DNA of 36,315 bases from the NCBI GenBank assembly GCA_016183655.1, contig JACPEH010000014.1, positions 1-36,315 of the forward strand, in the 5' to 3' direction. Positions 26,083-35,109 of this stretch are shown here, one piece after another. The translations under genes and the position numbers were made by a program. The stretch's first letter is position 1. Every line of letters begins with the position of its first letter. This stretch comes from Rhodocyclales bacterium. GTDB lineage: Bacteria; Pseudomonadota; Gammaproteobacteria; Burkholderiales; Rhodocyclaceae. The notes below the pieces were generated by a model. It was not told the origin of the DNA. It was given only the letters and a program-made list of their open reading frames with translations, and made no database searches.

Positions 26083-27291
26083 TCACTCGTAGCGGTACTG
26101 TTGCAGGGTTTCGGCGAGCTGCGCGGCGAGCTGGTCGAGGTAGCGCGAGAGGTCGCTGTTCTCGCGCACCAGCGCCTCGTTGCGGTCGGCGAGCTGCGCC
26201 ACCTGCTCGATGCTCTGCGCCACGCTCTGGCTGGCGGCGCTCTGCTCGGCACAGGCGGCGGCGATCTCGTTGATCAGCGCGCGCGTGCGGCGGGTGTTCT
26301 CGCGGGCGGTGGTGAGCGCGCCGACGGCGCCGTCGACGTCGGCGACGCTGGCCAGCGCGCGGCCGTTGGTGGCTTCCATCGACGCCACCATGACGCCGAC
26401 CTCCTGGCGGATGCCGCCGATCCGGGTGTCGATCTCGCGCGTGGCCTTGGCGGTGCGCTCGGCGAGCTTCCTGACCTCGTCGGCGACGACGGCGAAGCCG
26501 CGCCCGGCCTCGCCGGCACGCGCCGCCTCGATCGCCGCGTTCAGCGCGAGCAGGTTGGTCTGTTCGGCGACTTCGCTGATCAGCGCGACGATGGTGCCGA
26601 TCTCGTGCGAGCGCTGGCCGAGGACGCCGGCGCGCTGCATCGAATCGTCCACCGCGGCGACCAGCCCGGACAGGGTTTCGGCGAGCACGGTGACGCGTTC
26701 GGCGGCGACATCCGCGGCGTCGCTGGTCGCCGTGGCGGCTTCGGCCGCCGTCACCGCGTGCTCGCTGGTGGTGGCGACGCTGACCGAGAGCTGCTCGATC
26801 GTCGCCGCCGAGCTGACGGTGACGTCGCGCTGCGTGCGCACACCGTCATTGCCGCCGCTGGCGTTGCTGGTCGTCTCGCGGGCGACGCTGGAGAGTTCGT
26901 GCGCCGAGCGCGAGAAGGCGGAGAAGACGCGCACCAGCGAACGCGCCATTGCGTTCAGCCGTTCGGCCTGGACGCGGTGTGCGGCAACCTTGTCGAGTTC
27001 GATGCGCCCGGTCAGGTCACCGGACTCGATCGCCGAGGTGAAGCGGTGCAGCTCGCGGTTCCACGCGCGCAGGTCGCGGCTCAGGCCGACGGCGAGCAGC
27101 GCGGCGAGGACGAGCACGACGCCGGAGACGGCGACGGCGACGCCGTGCCCGTTGCGGATCACCGCCAGCGCCATGGCGGCGCCGGCGAGCAAGGCGAGGA
27201 GCTGCATCAGCAGCAGGCGAAGCCCCAGACGAGGCAATGGAACCGGGCCCGATGGCGGCCCACCCGTTCCGGCAGAGTTCTCTTTATCCAC
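26083..27291 (-). CDS. Methyl-accepting chemotaxis protein lacking a periplasmic domain
   Basis: 402 residues. Two adjacent spans (about 24-45 and 50-70) joined by only a few residues, so there is no periplasmic sensor. A HAMP-like segment follows (about 71-125), then the cytoplasmic signalling rod with the conserved tip [20 protein letters not shown] (241-260) and [15 protein letters not shown], which binds CheA/CheW. The start is a GTG at 27291 with AGGGA 8 bases upstream; a nearby ATG is out of frame. First gene of the operon; signal input probably comes from the NIT-like protein encoded 6 bp downstream or from the membrane itself. Confidence 0.92.
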   Translation of the reverse strand: MDKENSAGTGGPPSGPVPLPRLGLRLLLMQLLALLAGAAMALAVIRNGHGVAVAVSGVVLVLAALLAVGLSRDLRAWNRELHRFTSAIESGDLTGRIELDKVAAHRVQAERLNAMARSLVRVFSAFSRSAHELSSVARETTSNASGGNDGVRTQRDVTVSSAATIEQLSVSVATTSEHAVTAAEAATATSDAADVAAERVTVLAETLSGLVAAVDDSMQRAGVLGQRSHEIGTIVALISEVAEQTNLLALNAAIEAARAGEAGRGFAVVADEVRKLAERTAKATREIDTRIGGIRQEVGVMVASMEATNGRALASVADVDGAVGALTTARENTRRTRALINEIAAACAEQSAASQSVAQSIEQVAQLADRNEALVRENSDLSRYLDQLAAQLAETLQQYRYE

Positions 27292-27622
27292 GGCGCATAT
27301 CCCTGGTGAATGAACGGTATCACCCCTATGGCAATTACCTTGCCAGCCCCCAGCCGGACCGCAGCGAATTACCTAACCGCATGATTTAACGCGACAAAAC
27401 AATCGCCGACGGGCGCGCCGCCGGCGTCCGCGGCAGCGCCCGGCGATGCACTCCGATGGTGCAGCGCATCAAAAAAATGCACCGCGAGAATGACGCGGCG
27501 ATGCCGCCCGGCCGACGGCAGGCGTCGGCGACGAGGGCACCGCGGGCGCCCGCCGACGCCGGCATGGCGGCGTTTCACGGTATAATTTCAGGTTGATTTT
27601 TCTTATCGATTGCAGACCCGCC
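27292..27622. other. Divergent intergenic region (331 bp)
   Basis: Carries the promoters of the chemoreceptor operon (minus) and prfB (plus). A small palindrome TGCACTCCGATGGTGCA lies near 27448, and a poly-A run at 27471. I could not place a convincing flagellar sigma-28 promoter for the receptor. Confidence 0.5.
27581..27586 (+). promoter_or_regulatory. -10 element of prfB
   Basis: A perfect TATAAT stands alone in GC-rich DNA 37 bp before the prfB ATG. No good -35 box is found at 16-18 bp spacing. Confidence 0.55.
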
Positions 27623-28727
27623 ATGGAAGCAGAACAGCTCAATTCGATCGCCAACCGGCTCGCCGACATTGCCCAGCGCAGTGGCGAGCTCCGGAGGTAT
27701 CTTTGACTACGATCACAAGCGTGAACGCCTGACCCTCCTCAACAAGGAGATGGAAGACCCGAAGATCTGGGACGACGCGAAGCGCGCCCAGGACCTCGGG
27801 CGCGAGAAGAAATCGCTGGAAGACATCGTGCTGGTGCTGGAGGAGGTCGACGCCGCCCTCGCCGACAGCCGCGAACTCTTCGACATGGGCAAGGAAGAAG
27901 GCGACGACGACACGCTGCACGCGGTCGAGGCCGACGCCGCGGGCATCGAGGAGAAGGTCGCCGCGCTCGAATTCCGCCGCATGTTCAACAACCCGCAGGA
28001 CCCCAACCCCTGCTTCCTGGAAATCCAGGCCGGCGCCGGCGGCACCGAGGCGCAGGACTGGGCGTCGATGCTCTTGCGCATGTACCTGCGCTACTGCGAG
28101 CGCAAGGGCTTCACGGCGGAAGTGCTGGAGGAATCGGAAGGCGACGTCGCCGGCATCAAGAGCGCGACGGTGCGCATCGCCGGCGACTACGCCTACGGCT
28201 ACCTGCGCACCGAGACCGGCATCCACCGCCTGGTGCGGAAGAGCCCGTTCGACTCGAACGCGCGCCGCCACACCTCGTTCACCAGCGTCTTCATTTACCC
28301 GGAAGTCGACGACTCGATCGAGATCGACATCAACCCGGCCGACGTGCGCACCGACACCTACCGCGCCTCCGGCGCCGGCGGCCAGCACATCAACAAGACC
28401 GACTCGGCGGTGCGCCTGACGCACACCCCGACCGGCATCGTCGTGCAGTGCCAGAACGACCGCTCGCAGCACCGCAACCGCGACGAAGCGTGGAAGATGC
28501 TGCGCGCCCGCCTCTACGAGTTCGAGCTCAGGAAGCAGCAGGCCGAGCAGCAGAAGCTGGAGGACGCCAAGTCCGACATCGGCTGGGGCCACCAGATCCG
28601 CAGCTACGTGCTCGACCAGTCGCGGATCAAGGACCTGCGCACCAACTACGAGGTCGGCAACACCCAGGCCGTGCTCGACGGCGACCTCGACGATTTCATC
28701 CAGGCCAGTCTGAAACAGGGCGTGTAA
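27623..28727 (+). CDS. prfB: Peptide chain release factor 2, with programmed +1 frameshift
   Basis: Frame 0 starts at the ATG at 27623 and runs 27 codons ([20 protein letters not shown]...) to CTT TGA at 27701-27706. Translation continues in +1 from GAC at 27705 to the TAA at 28725-28727, giving about 367 residues. RF2 reads UAA and UGA; the SPF anticodon-like tripeptide ([11 protein letters not shown]) and the GGQ hydrolysis motif ([12 protein letters not shown], about residue 252) are present. The frameshift makes RF2 levels self-regulating: when RF2 is scarce the internal UGA is read slowly and ribosomes slip. Usually paired with lysS, here separated from it by a toxin-antitoxin/Ivy block. 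Confidence 0.97.
27692..27707 (+). promoter_or_regulatory. Programmed +1 ribosomal frameshift site of prfB
   Basis: CGGAGG followed by TAT CTT TGA C is the canonical RF2 site: an internal SD-like GGAGG three bases before the slippery CTT, an in-frame TGA stop and a C after it that weakens termination. Confidence 0.95.
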
Positions 28728-28839
28728 GTGGCGGCGGCAGATCGACTCGATCGCCAGCGCCCCGGCCCCGACGGCATGGCCATCGCGCGGCAGGCGGAAG
28801 CGCTCCGGGAGCAGCCGCCCCTGCCCTGGCGGCGCGCCG

Positions 28840-28872
28840 GTGACACAAAAATAGCTTTGTGACACAATAGCT
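28840..28872 (+). promoter_or_regulatory. Direct-repeat operator/promoter of the toxin-antitoxin pair
   Basis: TGACACAAAAATAGC (28841-28855) and TGACACAATAGC (28860-28872) are near-identical direct repeats 19 bp apart, ending 20 bp before the antitoxin ATG. Phd/YefM-type antitoxins autoregulate by binding repeats at this position, so this is a likely operator. Confidence 0.5.
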
Positions 28873-28891
28873 GCGATCACTGGAGACCACG

Positions 28892-29128
28892 ATGAAAACG
28901 CTAACCATCCGCGAAGCGAGGGAAGGCCTCAGCCACCCCGAGCAGATGTTCGCCGACAGCGACGAAGTGCTGGTGGTTTGCCGTGGCGAGCCGGTGGCGC
29001 GCATCCTCCCGGCCAAACGCGCCCGCCCGCTGTCACGAGCAAGTCTGCGGACGTTTCTCGCCAGCCAGCCGCTTCAGGAAACCCCCAGCGAGGTCCTGCT
29101 CGCCGAGGAACGCGAGGATCGCGTTTGA
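28892..29128 (+). CDS. Phd/YefM-like antitoxin
   Basis: 78 residues. The start MKTLTIREAREGLSHPEQ and EVLVVCRGEPVARILPAKR fit the Phd/YefM DNA-binding fold, followed by a flexible acidic C-terminus (SEVLLAEEREDRV) suited to wrapping around a toxin. TGGAG lies 7 bases before the ATG. Its TGA overlaps the TTG start of the PIN toxin (TTGA). It should neutralise the downstream toxin and repress the operon. Confidence 0.85.
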   Translation: MKTLTIREAREGLSHPEQMFADSDEVLVVCRGEPVARILPAKRARPLSRASLRTFLASQPLQETPSEVLLAEEREDRV

Positions 29129-29580
29129 GCGCCTATATCGACACCAGCGCGCTGGCCAAGTGCTACATCCGCGAGCCGCGCTCGTTCGACGTCCTCGACT
29201 GGCTCGACGCACAGGACAGCGTCAGCATCTGCAGCCTGACCATGGTCGAATTCCGCTGCCTGCTGGCCCGGCGGCGACGCGCCGGCAGCATTTCCGGCGA
29301 GATCGAAGCCGCCGCGCTGGCCCGTTGGGAAACCGACATCGACGGCGGCATGTGGCGGCTGGAGCGACTGGAACACGAGGATTACAATACCGCCCGCCAA
29401 ATGATCGAGCGGCTGAAAACCGTTCCCCTGCGAGCGCTCGACGCCCTTCATCTCGCCGCCGCGCACAACGCGGTGTGCCAGGATTTCCTGACGGCAGACC
29501 GCAATCAGGCCACCGCCGCCGCGATGCTCGGGTTTACCGTCCACACTTTCTTTGAAGCCACGCCAGACACCCAGCGATGA
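29125..29580 (+). CDS. PIN-domain ribonuclease toxin (VapC-like)
   Basis: 151 residues from a TTG start that overlaps the antitoxin stop. The four acidic residues of a PIN nuclease are in place: Asp6 (YIDTSALAK), Glu42 (MVEFRCLL), Asp106 (LRALDALHLAAA) and Asp125 (FLTADRNQ). Such toxins cleave RNA (often tRNA or rRNA) using Mg2+ or Mn2+. No ATG lies near the conserved N-terminus, so TTG with coupling to the antitoxin is the sensible start; weak initiation would keep toxin below antitoxin. The stop overlaps the ATG of the Ivy-like gene by ATGA, an unusual link to a secreted protein gene. Confidence 0.88.
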   Translation: MSAYIDTSALAKCYIREPRSFDVLDWLDAQDSVSICSLTMVEFRCLLARRRRAGSISGEIEAAALARWETDIDGGMWRLERLEHEDYNTARQMIERLKTVPLRALDALHLAAAHNAVCQDFLTADRNQATAAAMLGFTVHTFFEATPDTQR

Positions 29581-30089
29581 AAACAATCCGTATCCTCTGC
29601 GCCACCCTCGCCGTCGTTGCCGCCACGACGGCCTCCGCCGCCGGCATCGAGAGCTTCGTCGGCAAGTCGCCGTCGCGCCTGCTGAAGCAGGAACAACCCT
29701 TCGCCAAGGCCTACCGCGCGGCGATCAAGGACCAGGACCTGCCCGACTGGACGCAGCGCCTGGCCGTCGGCTTCCCCGCCGAAAAGGTCGAACTCGGCGG
29801 CAGGACGATGTTCCTGGTGTCCGCCTGCAACCCCACCGGCGGCTGCAAGGACGAGCGTTTCTACCTGCTCTACGAACCGGCCGACAAGTCGCTGACTGGC
29901 TTCTTCTTCCTCGCGCCCAACACCGACGCCCCGGGCGACCACCGCATGGCCCTCTCGCGCTGGATCGGCAAGGTGCCGCCGAAGGAGCGCAGCGACTTCC
30001 TGCTGCAGCGTGCGCTGCAGGATGCGCAGGACCCGGAGAAGGACGCTTCCAGGCTGCCGATGGCAAGCCCCGCGACGCCGGCCCACTGA
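29577..30089 (+). CDS. Ivy-like (inhibitor of vertebrate lysozyme) periplasmic protein
   Basis: 170 residues with a signal peptide (1-21, ending TASA). LGGRTMFLVSACNPTGGCKD matches the core of Ivy proteins, in which a CKPHDC loop plugs the lysozyme active site. Here the loop is CNPTGGC (Cys84 to Cys90): the two cysteines remain but the histidine-aspartate pair is lost and the loop is one residue longer. So it may bind a different muramidase or transglycosylase, or not inhibit at all. Translationally coupled to the PIN toxin by ATGA; lysS starts 30 bp after its stop. Family assignment rests on the core motif and is moderate. Confidence 0.62.
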   Translation: MKTIRILCATLAVVAATTASAAGIESFVGKSPSRLLKQEQPFAKAYRAAIKDQDLPDWTQRLAVGFPAEKVELGGRTMFLVSACNPTGGCKDERFYLLYEPADKSLTGFFFLAPNTDAPGDHRMALSRWIGKVPPKERSDFLLQRALQDAQDPEKDASRLPMASPATPAH

Positions 30090-30119
30090 TCACCGAATTT
30101 AACGATTGCGAGACACGAC

Positions 30120-31643
30120 ATGTCCGACCAGACCGAAAACAAGCAGGCCGCCGCAGACACCGCTCCGGCGCAGGATGAGAACCAGCTGATCGCCGAGCGC
30201 CGCAGCAAGCTCGCCGAGTGGCGGAAGACCGGCCGCGCCTTCCCCAACGACTTCTCGCGCGAGAACCTGGCCGGCAAGCTGGACGAACTCTATTCCGGCA
30301 AGGACGCCGAGGAACTGGAAGCCAACCCGATCGAGGTCAAGGTCGCCGGCCGCATGATGCTGAAGCGCGTCATGGGCAAGGCCAGCTTCGCGACGATCCA
30401 GGACATGTCCGGCCGCATCCAGCTCTACGTCGCCCGCGACGCCGTCGGCGAGGACGCCTACGCCGACTTCAAGCACTGGGACCTGGGCGACATCCTCGGC
30501 ATCGTCGGCACGATGATGAAGACGAAGACCGGCGAGCTGACCGTCAAGGTCGCCGAGATCCGCCTCTTGACCAAGTCGCTGCGCCCGCTGCCGGAGAAGT
30601 TCCACGGCCTCACCGACACCGAGCAGAAGTACCGCCAGCGCTACCTCGACCTGATGACCAACGAAGTGTCGCGCTTCACCTTCATCGCGCGCAGCCGCAT
30701 GGTGCAGTCGATCCGCAACTACATGGTCAATCACGGCTTCCTCGAAGTCGAGACGCCGATGATGCACCCGATCCCCGGCGGCGCCTCCGCCAAGCCCTTC
30801 GTCACGCACCACAACGCGCTCGACATGGAACTGTTCCTGCGCATCGCGCCCGAGCTGTACCTGAAGCGCCTGGTCGTCGGCGGTTTCGAGAAGGTGTTCG
30901 AGGTCAACCGCAACTTCCGCAACGAAGGCATCAGCCCGCGCCACAACCCCGAATTCACGATGATGGAGTTCTACGAGGCCTACCAGGACTACAAGGGCCT
31001 GATGGACTTCACCGAAGGCCTGCTCCGCCACGCCGCGCGCGAGGCGCTCGGCACCGAGGTCTTCGAATACCAGGGCAAGGTGCTCGACCTGTCGAAGCCC
31101 TTCGAGCGCCTGACCATCGTCCAGGCCATCCGCAAGTTCCACCCCGGCTTCACCGACGCCGAGCTGACCGACACCGACTGGCTGAAGAAGAAGATCAACT
31201 TCTTCGGCGAAAGCGTCAAGCCCGGCGGCCTCGGCAGCCTGCAGCTGCAGCTCTTCGAAGCCTGCGCCGAAGCCGAGCTGTGGGACCCGACCTTCATCAT
31301 CGACTACCCGGTCGAGGTCTCGCCGCTGGCGCGCGCCTCCGACGCCAACCCGGAGATCACCGAGCGCTTCGAGCTGTTCATCGTCGGCCGCGAGATCGCC
31401 AACGGCTTCTCCGAGCTAAACGACGCCGAGGACCAGGCCGCCCGCTTCCAGGCCCAGGCCAAGGCCAAGGAAGCCGGCGACGAGGAGGCGATGTACTACG
31501 ACGCCGACTTCATCCGCGCCCTCGAATACGGCCTGCCGCCGACCGGCGGCTGCGGCATCGGCATCGACCGGCTGGTGATGCTGCTGACCGATTCGCCCAA
31601 TATTCGCGATGTCATTCTGTTCCCGCAGATGCGCCATGAGTGA
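30120..31643 (+). CDS. lysS: Lysine--tRNA ligase (class II)
   Basis: 507 residues. An N-terminal OB-fold anticodon-binding domain (about 70-150; [20 protein letters not shown]) is followed by the class II core: motif 1 [22 protein letters not shown] (206-227, in part), motif 2 [20 protein letters not shown] (266-285) and motif 3 [14 protein letters not shown] near the C-terminus. Charges tRNA-Lys in the cytoplasm. ATG at 30120. The C-terminal QMRHE and stop lie inside the first copy of a 48-bp repeat. Confidence 0.97.
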   Translation: MSDQTENKQAAADTAPAQDENQLIAERRSKLAEWRKTGRAFPNDFSRENLAGKLDELYSGKDAEELEANPIEVKVAGRMMLKRVMGKASFATIQDMSGRIQLYVARDAVGEDAYADFKHWDLGDILGIVGTMMKTKTGELTVKVAEIRLLTKSLRPLPEKFHGLTDTEQKYRQRYLDLMTNEVSRFTFIARSRMVQSIRNYMVNHGFLEVETPMMHPIPGGASAKPFVTHHNALDMELFLRIAPELYLKRLVVGGFEKVFEVNRNFRNEGISPRHNPEFTMMEFYEAYQDYKGLMDFTEGLLRHAAREALGTEVFEYQGKVLDLSKPFERLTIVQAIRKFHPGFTDAELTDTDWLKKKINFFGESVKPGGLGSLQLQLFEACAEAELWDPTFIIDYPVEVSPLARASDANPEITERFELFIVGREIANGFSELNDAEDQAARFQAQAKAKEAGDEEAMYYDADFIRALEYGLPPTGGCGIGIDRLVMLLTDSPNIRDVILFPQMRHE

Positions 31644-31730
31644 GCACGAAGTGCGAACGAATAAGTCCTCTTGGGGGACGCCATGAGTGAGCACGAAGTG
31701 CGAGCGAATAAGCCCCCTCGGGGGACGCCA
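31635..31730. repeat. 48-bp direct duplication at the lysS 3' end
   Basis: ATGAGTGAGCACGAAGTGCG starts at 31635 and again at 31683, each copy continuing through AACGAATAAG... or AGCGAATAAG... to GGGGGACGCC. The first copy supplies the lysS stop codon. Each contains GCACGAAGTGC, a short hairpin, and the second has CCCCCTCGGGGG, a possible weak terminator stem. Confidence 0.85.
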
Positions 31731-31767
31731 CCAGCAATCGTGGTCGACCGCGCTTACTAAGACCGTC

Positions 31768-31923
31768 ACCCCGGCGAAAGCCGGGGTCCAGCAATGGTGC
31801 CTGACGTCCCTCTACCGCCCAACTGGCTCCGCACTTCCTGCGGTCACGCTTGGATTCCGGCACCCCAAGGGTACTTGAGCCCTGGGCCCCGTCGCCTTCG
31901 GGGCGCTTCCGCCGGAATGACGG
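31768..31923. repeat. Divergent palindromic repeats downstream of lysS
   Basis: GTCACCCCGGCGAAAGCCGG at 31769 and TTGGATTCCGGCACCCC...CGCCGGAATGACGGGTGA (31851-31926) are arms of the same general repeat type but a distinct subfamily. No gene lies between 31644 and 31944. Confidence 0.7.
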
Positions 31924-31944
31924 GTGAGAGCCGGGCAAGGCGCG

Positions 31945-33864
31945 ATGCATAACGGGCACGCCACCATGCTCGACCCCGCCACCCTCGCCTTCACCCCCGA
32001 AGGCGCGCCGTATTCCGAGATCTACGACGACGTCTACCACACCATCGCCGGCGGCCTCGGCCAGGCGCGGCACGTATTCCTCGCCGGCAACGGCCTGCCG
32101 CAACGCTGGCAGGGCCGTCAGCGCTTCGTCGTCGTCGAGACCGGCTTCGGGCTGGGCCTCAACTTCCTCGCCACCTGGCAGGCCTGGCGCGACGATCCGC
32201 AGCGCTGCGGCCGGCTGCATTTCGTCTCGTTCGAGAAGCATCCGTTCCGCACCGACGACCTCGCCGCGCTGCACGCCGCCTGGCCGGAACTGGCACCGCT
32301 CGCCGCCGAACTGCGCAAGGAATGGCCGACGCTGGTGCCCGGCCTGCACCGCCTGCATCTCGACCACGGCCGCGTCGTTCTCGACCTCGTCTTCGGCGAC
32401 GCCGCCGACAGCCTGCCGCAGCTCGTCGCCCGGGCCGACGCCTTCTACCTCGACGGTTTCTCGCCGGCGAAGAACCCGGCGCTGTGGGACGCCCCCCTGC
32501 TCGCCGCGCTGTCCGCGCTCGCCGCCCCCGGCGCGACGCTCGCCACCTGGTCGGTCGCCAGCGGCGTGCGCGACGCGCTCGCCGCTGCCGGCTGGCAGAT
32601 GGAGAAGGTGCCGGGATTCTTCGGCAAGCGCGAAATGCTGCGCGGCACGATGCCGGGCGAGGCCGCCGCGGCGAACCTGAACGACAAACACGCCATCGTG
32701 CTCGGCGCCGGCCTGGCCGGCAGCACCGCCGCCAACCTCCTCGCCGCGCGCGGCTGGCAGGTAACGCTGCTCGACGCCGCCGCCGGCCCCGGCGAAGGCG
32801 CTTCCGGCAACCGCGCCGGCGTGCTGCGGCCGCTGCCCGCGCGCGACGACAACGCGCTGGCGCGGATCACCCGCGCCGGCTTCCTCGCCACCCGCCGCCA
32901 CCTGCAGGCGCTCGACGATGCCGGCCTCGCCGCCGGCTTCGCGCAGGAAGGCGGCCTGTGGGGCACGACCGGCGTGCTGCACCTCGCCCGCGACGCGGTG
33001 CACGCCGAAACGCAGCGCCGCATCGTCGCCGACCAGGCGCCGCCCGCCGACTACCTGCGCTTCGTCGAGCGCGACGAGGCGGCAGCGCTGTGCGGCTGGC
33101 CGGTCGACCTCGGCGGCTGGTGGTTCCCAAGCGGCGCCTGGGTGTCGCCGGCCAACTACTGCCGCGCCAACCTGCTACCGCACGCGGCGAACATCGCCAC
33201 GCATTTCGCCGCCCGCGTCGACCGCATCGCGCACGAGCACGGCCTGTGGCGCGCCTTCGCCGCCGACGGCGCCTGCCTCGCCGAAGCGCCGCATCTCGTC
33301 GTCGCCAACGCTTCCGACGCACGCCGCCTGCTCGGCGACTGGCTGCCCGTCTTCCCGGCGCGCGGCCAAGTCACGCACCTGCCGGCCGACCCCGCTTCGC
33401 CCCCGCGCTGCGTCGTCTGCCGCCTCGGCTACGTGACGCCGGAAATCGGCGGCCAGCGCTACGCCGGCGCCACCTTCCTGATGAAGGACGCCGACCCGGC
33501 CGTGCGCGACACCGACCACGCCGAGAACCTCGCCAAGCTCGACTTCATCCTCCCCGGCTTCACCGCCGGCATCACGCCGGCCGCCATCACCACGCTCCCC
33601 GGCCGCGTCGGCTTCCGCCCGGCCTCGCCCGACCGCCTGCCGATCGTCGGCGCCGTGCCGAAGCTCGGCGACGACCCGGCACCGCCCGGCCTGTGGCTGG
33701 TCAACGGCTTCGGCGCACGCGGCATCGTCTGGTCGGCGCTCGCCGGCGAGCTGCTCGCCGACTGCATCGAAGACAGCCCGCGCATCCTCGACCGCAGCCT
33801 CGCCGCCGCCCTCGCCCCGGCCCGTTTCCTCGACCGCCCCAAGCGACGCGTCACCAAATCCTAG
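31945..33864 (+). CDS. mnmC: Bifunctional tRNA 5-(aminomethyl)uridine-modifying enzyme MnmC
   Basis: 639 residues from the ATG at 31945 (AAGG just upstream; GTG 31924 and ATG 31966 are alternatives). The N-terminal methyltransferase domain (about 1-235) has the SAM site VVVETGFGLGLNFLATW and ends with FFGKREMLRG. The C-terminal FAD oxidase domain (about 245-630) begins with AIVLGAGLAGSTAANLLAARG and includes GEGASGNRAGVLRP and GARGIVWSALAGELLA. Together they convert carboxymethylaminomethyl-uridine to aminomethyl- and then methylaminomethyl-uridine at wobble position 34 of certain tRNAs. Both halves look complete. Confidence 0.95.
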   Translation: MHNGHATMLDPATLAFTPEGAPYSEIYDDVYHTIAGGLGQARHVFLAGNGLPQRWQGRQRFVVVETGFGLGLNFLATWQAWRDDPQRCGRLHFVSFEKHPFRTDDLAALHAAWPELAPLAAELRKEWPTLVPGLHRLHLDHGRVVLDLVFGDAADSLPQLVARADAFYLDGFSPAKNPALWDAPLLAALSALAAPGATLATWSVASGVRDALAAAGWQMEKVPGFFGKREMLRGTMPGEAAAANLNDKHAIVLGAGLAGSTAANLLAARGWQVTLLDAAAGPGEGASGNRAGVLRPLPARDDNALARITRAGFLATRRHLQALDDAGLAAGFAQEGGLWGTTGVLHLARDAVHAETQRRIVADQAPPADYLRFVERDEAAALCGWPVDLGGWWFPSGAWVSPANYCRANLLPHAANIATHFAARVDRIAHEHGLWRAFAADGACLAEAPHLVVANASDARRLLGDWLPVFPARGQVTHLPADPASPPRCVVCRLGYVTPEIGGQRYAGATFLMKDADPAVRDTDHAENLAKLDFILPGFTAGITPAAITTLPGRVGFRPASPDRLPIVGAVPKLGDDPAPPGLWLVNGFGARGIVWSALAGELLADCIEDSPRILDRSLAAALAPARFLDRPKRRVTKS

Positions 33865-34106
33865 CCAACGCCCCATCGCGGATTGCCGGCCGGGCAGCCC
33901 ACGCGAAATGCCATTCAAGTAGAATCCGGCCATGCACCTCGGCCACAACGCAAGAACCGGCGGCCGCGTTTGAACGCCGTACATGCTGGAAAATAAATGA
34001 GGCTCTCTGGAAGGACCGCGATGGCACAGAGAATTTCGCAAGCCGCGCTTAGCGGCTTAGTCATTAACTCGCCAGCTTGGCAGGCGGTTTTTCCAGCCAA
34101 TTCACG
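33865..34106. other. Region between mnmC and the first cassette (possible attI or degenerate attC)
   Basis: 242 bp that end in CAATTCACG before the recombination point G34106/T34107. A TAGAAT box at 33920 could be a promoter. A short plus frame (33997-34110) and a minus frame (33915-34100) have no family I recognise. An attI-like simple site is expected here if this is a complete integron, but I cannot identify one with confidence and no integrase gene is present. Confidence 0.4.
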
Positions 34107-35109
34107 TTAGAACACATAGGAGAAGTTAATGAACATTTTTATCAGTTGGTCTGGGGACCGAAGTCGCCTCATTGCAGAAGCAATAAGAGTGTGGCTACCG
34201 AAAGTCATGCAGTCTGTTAAGCCGTGGATGTCCGACCAAGATATTTCAGCGGGAGCTCGCTGGCTAACTGAGGTGTCTTCAACGCTCAATACCACAAGCG
34301 TCGGGCTCATTTGTGTTACTCCTGAAAACCAACACAACCCTTGGCTGCTATTTGAAGCTGGTGCGCTTTCAAAGACCATCGAACAGACTTGCGTTTGTCC
34401 TATCGTATTTGAAATGACACCAGGTCAGCTAGATGGGCCACTGACACAGTTTCAGGCAAACAATCTGGATCGCATTGGTATTGGCAAGGTATTAACAACA
34501 ATAAACAGTGGACTGGGAGATAGACGTCTTGAGGCACAACAACTAGAAGAAATTCTTGATGTCTGGTGGCCAAAGCTTGAGGAAAAACTGAATGCAATAC
34601 CGGCTGCAAGCATGCCAACCGCAATTCGGACCACCGGCGATCAACTAGAGGAACTATTGGCCTTATCACGTGAGCAATTACGGCGAGAAAATATTCGAAT
34701 CGAGGCGTCAAACGACCGCGATGAAAAGCTCGATTCGTTGCTTGGGTTTCTAGACAAGATGGGAGCTTCAATATCGACGTTTCAATTGCAGGCACAACGC
34801 GCAATTGCCGCAGCTGCTGAAAGCGCATTAGCAAATTCGCATCCTGTAGTCGAAGGGGAAAGCGTAGCTGTTTCTAACAAAGCTGATGCTCTTAAAGGAC
34901 TCGCCGGTGTCATTGGGCCAGGGAAAATGGATTTAGCCGCCATGCAGCAAATGACGAAAATGATGCGTGAAATGCAGGAGCGAGATAAAGAGCGTGCAAG
35001 AAGTATGCTTTCGGGTGATCCGCCATTAGACAGTAGCAACTAGTGTTCTAACCCATCATTCCACAGGACCTGTCGCGGCAAGCCGCGCCAGGTCCTGTGA
35101 ATTCAAACG
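34107..35109 (+). mobile_element. Integron gene cassette 1 (TIR protein)
   Basis: The unit begins right after the G of an R' core (G34106^TTAGAACAC) and ends at the G of the next (AAACG35109^TTAGAC), the standard recombination points of integron cassettes. When circularised its first bases GTTAGAACAC would pair with the R'' box GTGTTCTAAC at 35043-35052, 10 of 10, which is strong evidence for a true cassette. It carries one gene, an attC and little else, and has lower GC than the chromosome. Confidence 0.82.
34129..35043 (+). CDS. TIR-domain protein (putative NADase), cassette-borne
   Basis: 304 residues. The N-terminus NIFISWSGDRSRLIAEAIR (2-20) and MSDQDISAGARWLTEV form the first half of a bacterial TIR domain (about 1-150). 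PWLLFEAGALSK (71-82) includes Glu76 at the position of the catalytic glutamate of NAD-cleaving TIR enzymes. The C-terminal 150 residues are helical with coiled-coil character (DQLEELLALSREQLRREN; MMREMQERDKERARSML), probably for oligomerisation. No other known domain. AGGAG lies 6 bases before the ATG. The stop codon touches the attC. Bacterial TIR proteins degrade NAD or make cyclic ADP-ribose signals in antiphage defence; a defence role here is inference. Confidence 0.85.
   Translation: MNIFISWSGDRSRLIAEAIRVWLPKVMQSVKPWMSDQDISAGARWLTEVSSTLNTTSVGLICVTPENQHNPWLLFEAGALSKTIEQTCVCPIVFEMTPGQLDGPLTQFQANNLDRIGIGKVLTTINSGLGDRRLEAQQLEEILDVWWPKLEEKLNAIPAASMPTAIRTTGDQLEELLALSREQLRRENIRIEASNDRDEKLDSLLGFLDKMGASISTFQLQAQRAIAAAAESALANSHPVVEGESVAVSNKADALKGLAGVIGPGKMDLAAMQQMTKMMREMQERDKERARSMLSGDPPLDSSN

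Noticed and set aside
27300..27420. A flagellar sigma-28 promoter for the chemoreceptor operon
   Set aside because: A TAAA is present but nothing close to GCCGATAA at the right distance.
33915..34110. Short frames before the TIR cassette as an integrase or small cassette gene
   Set aside because: Too short for IntI (about 320 residues) and without tyrosine-recombinase motifs; no paired attC found for a separate cassette.
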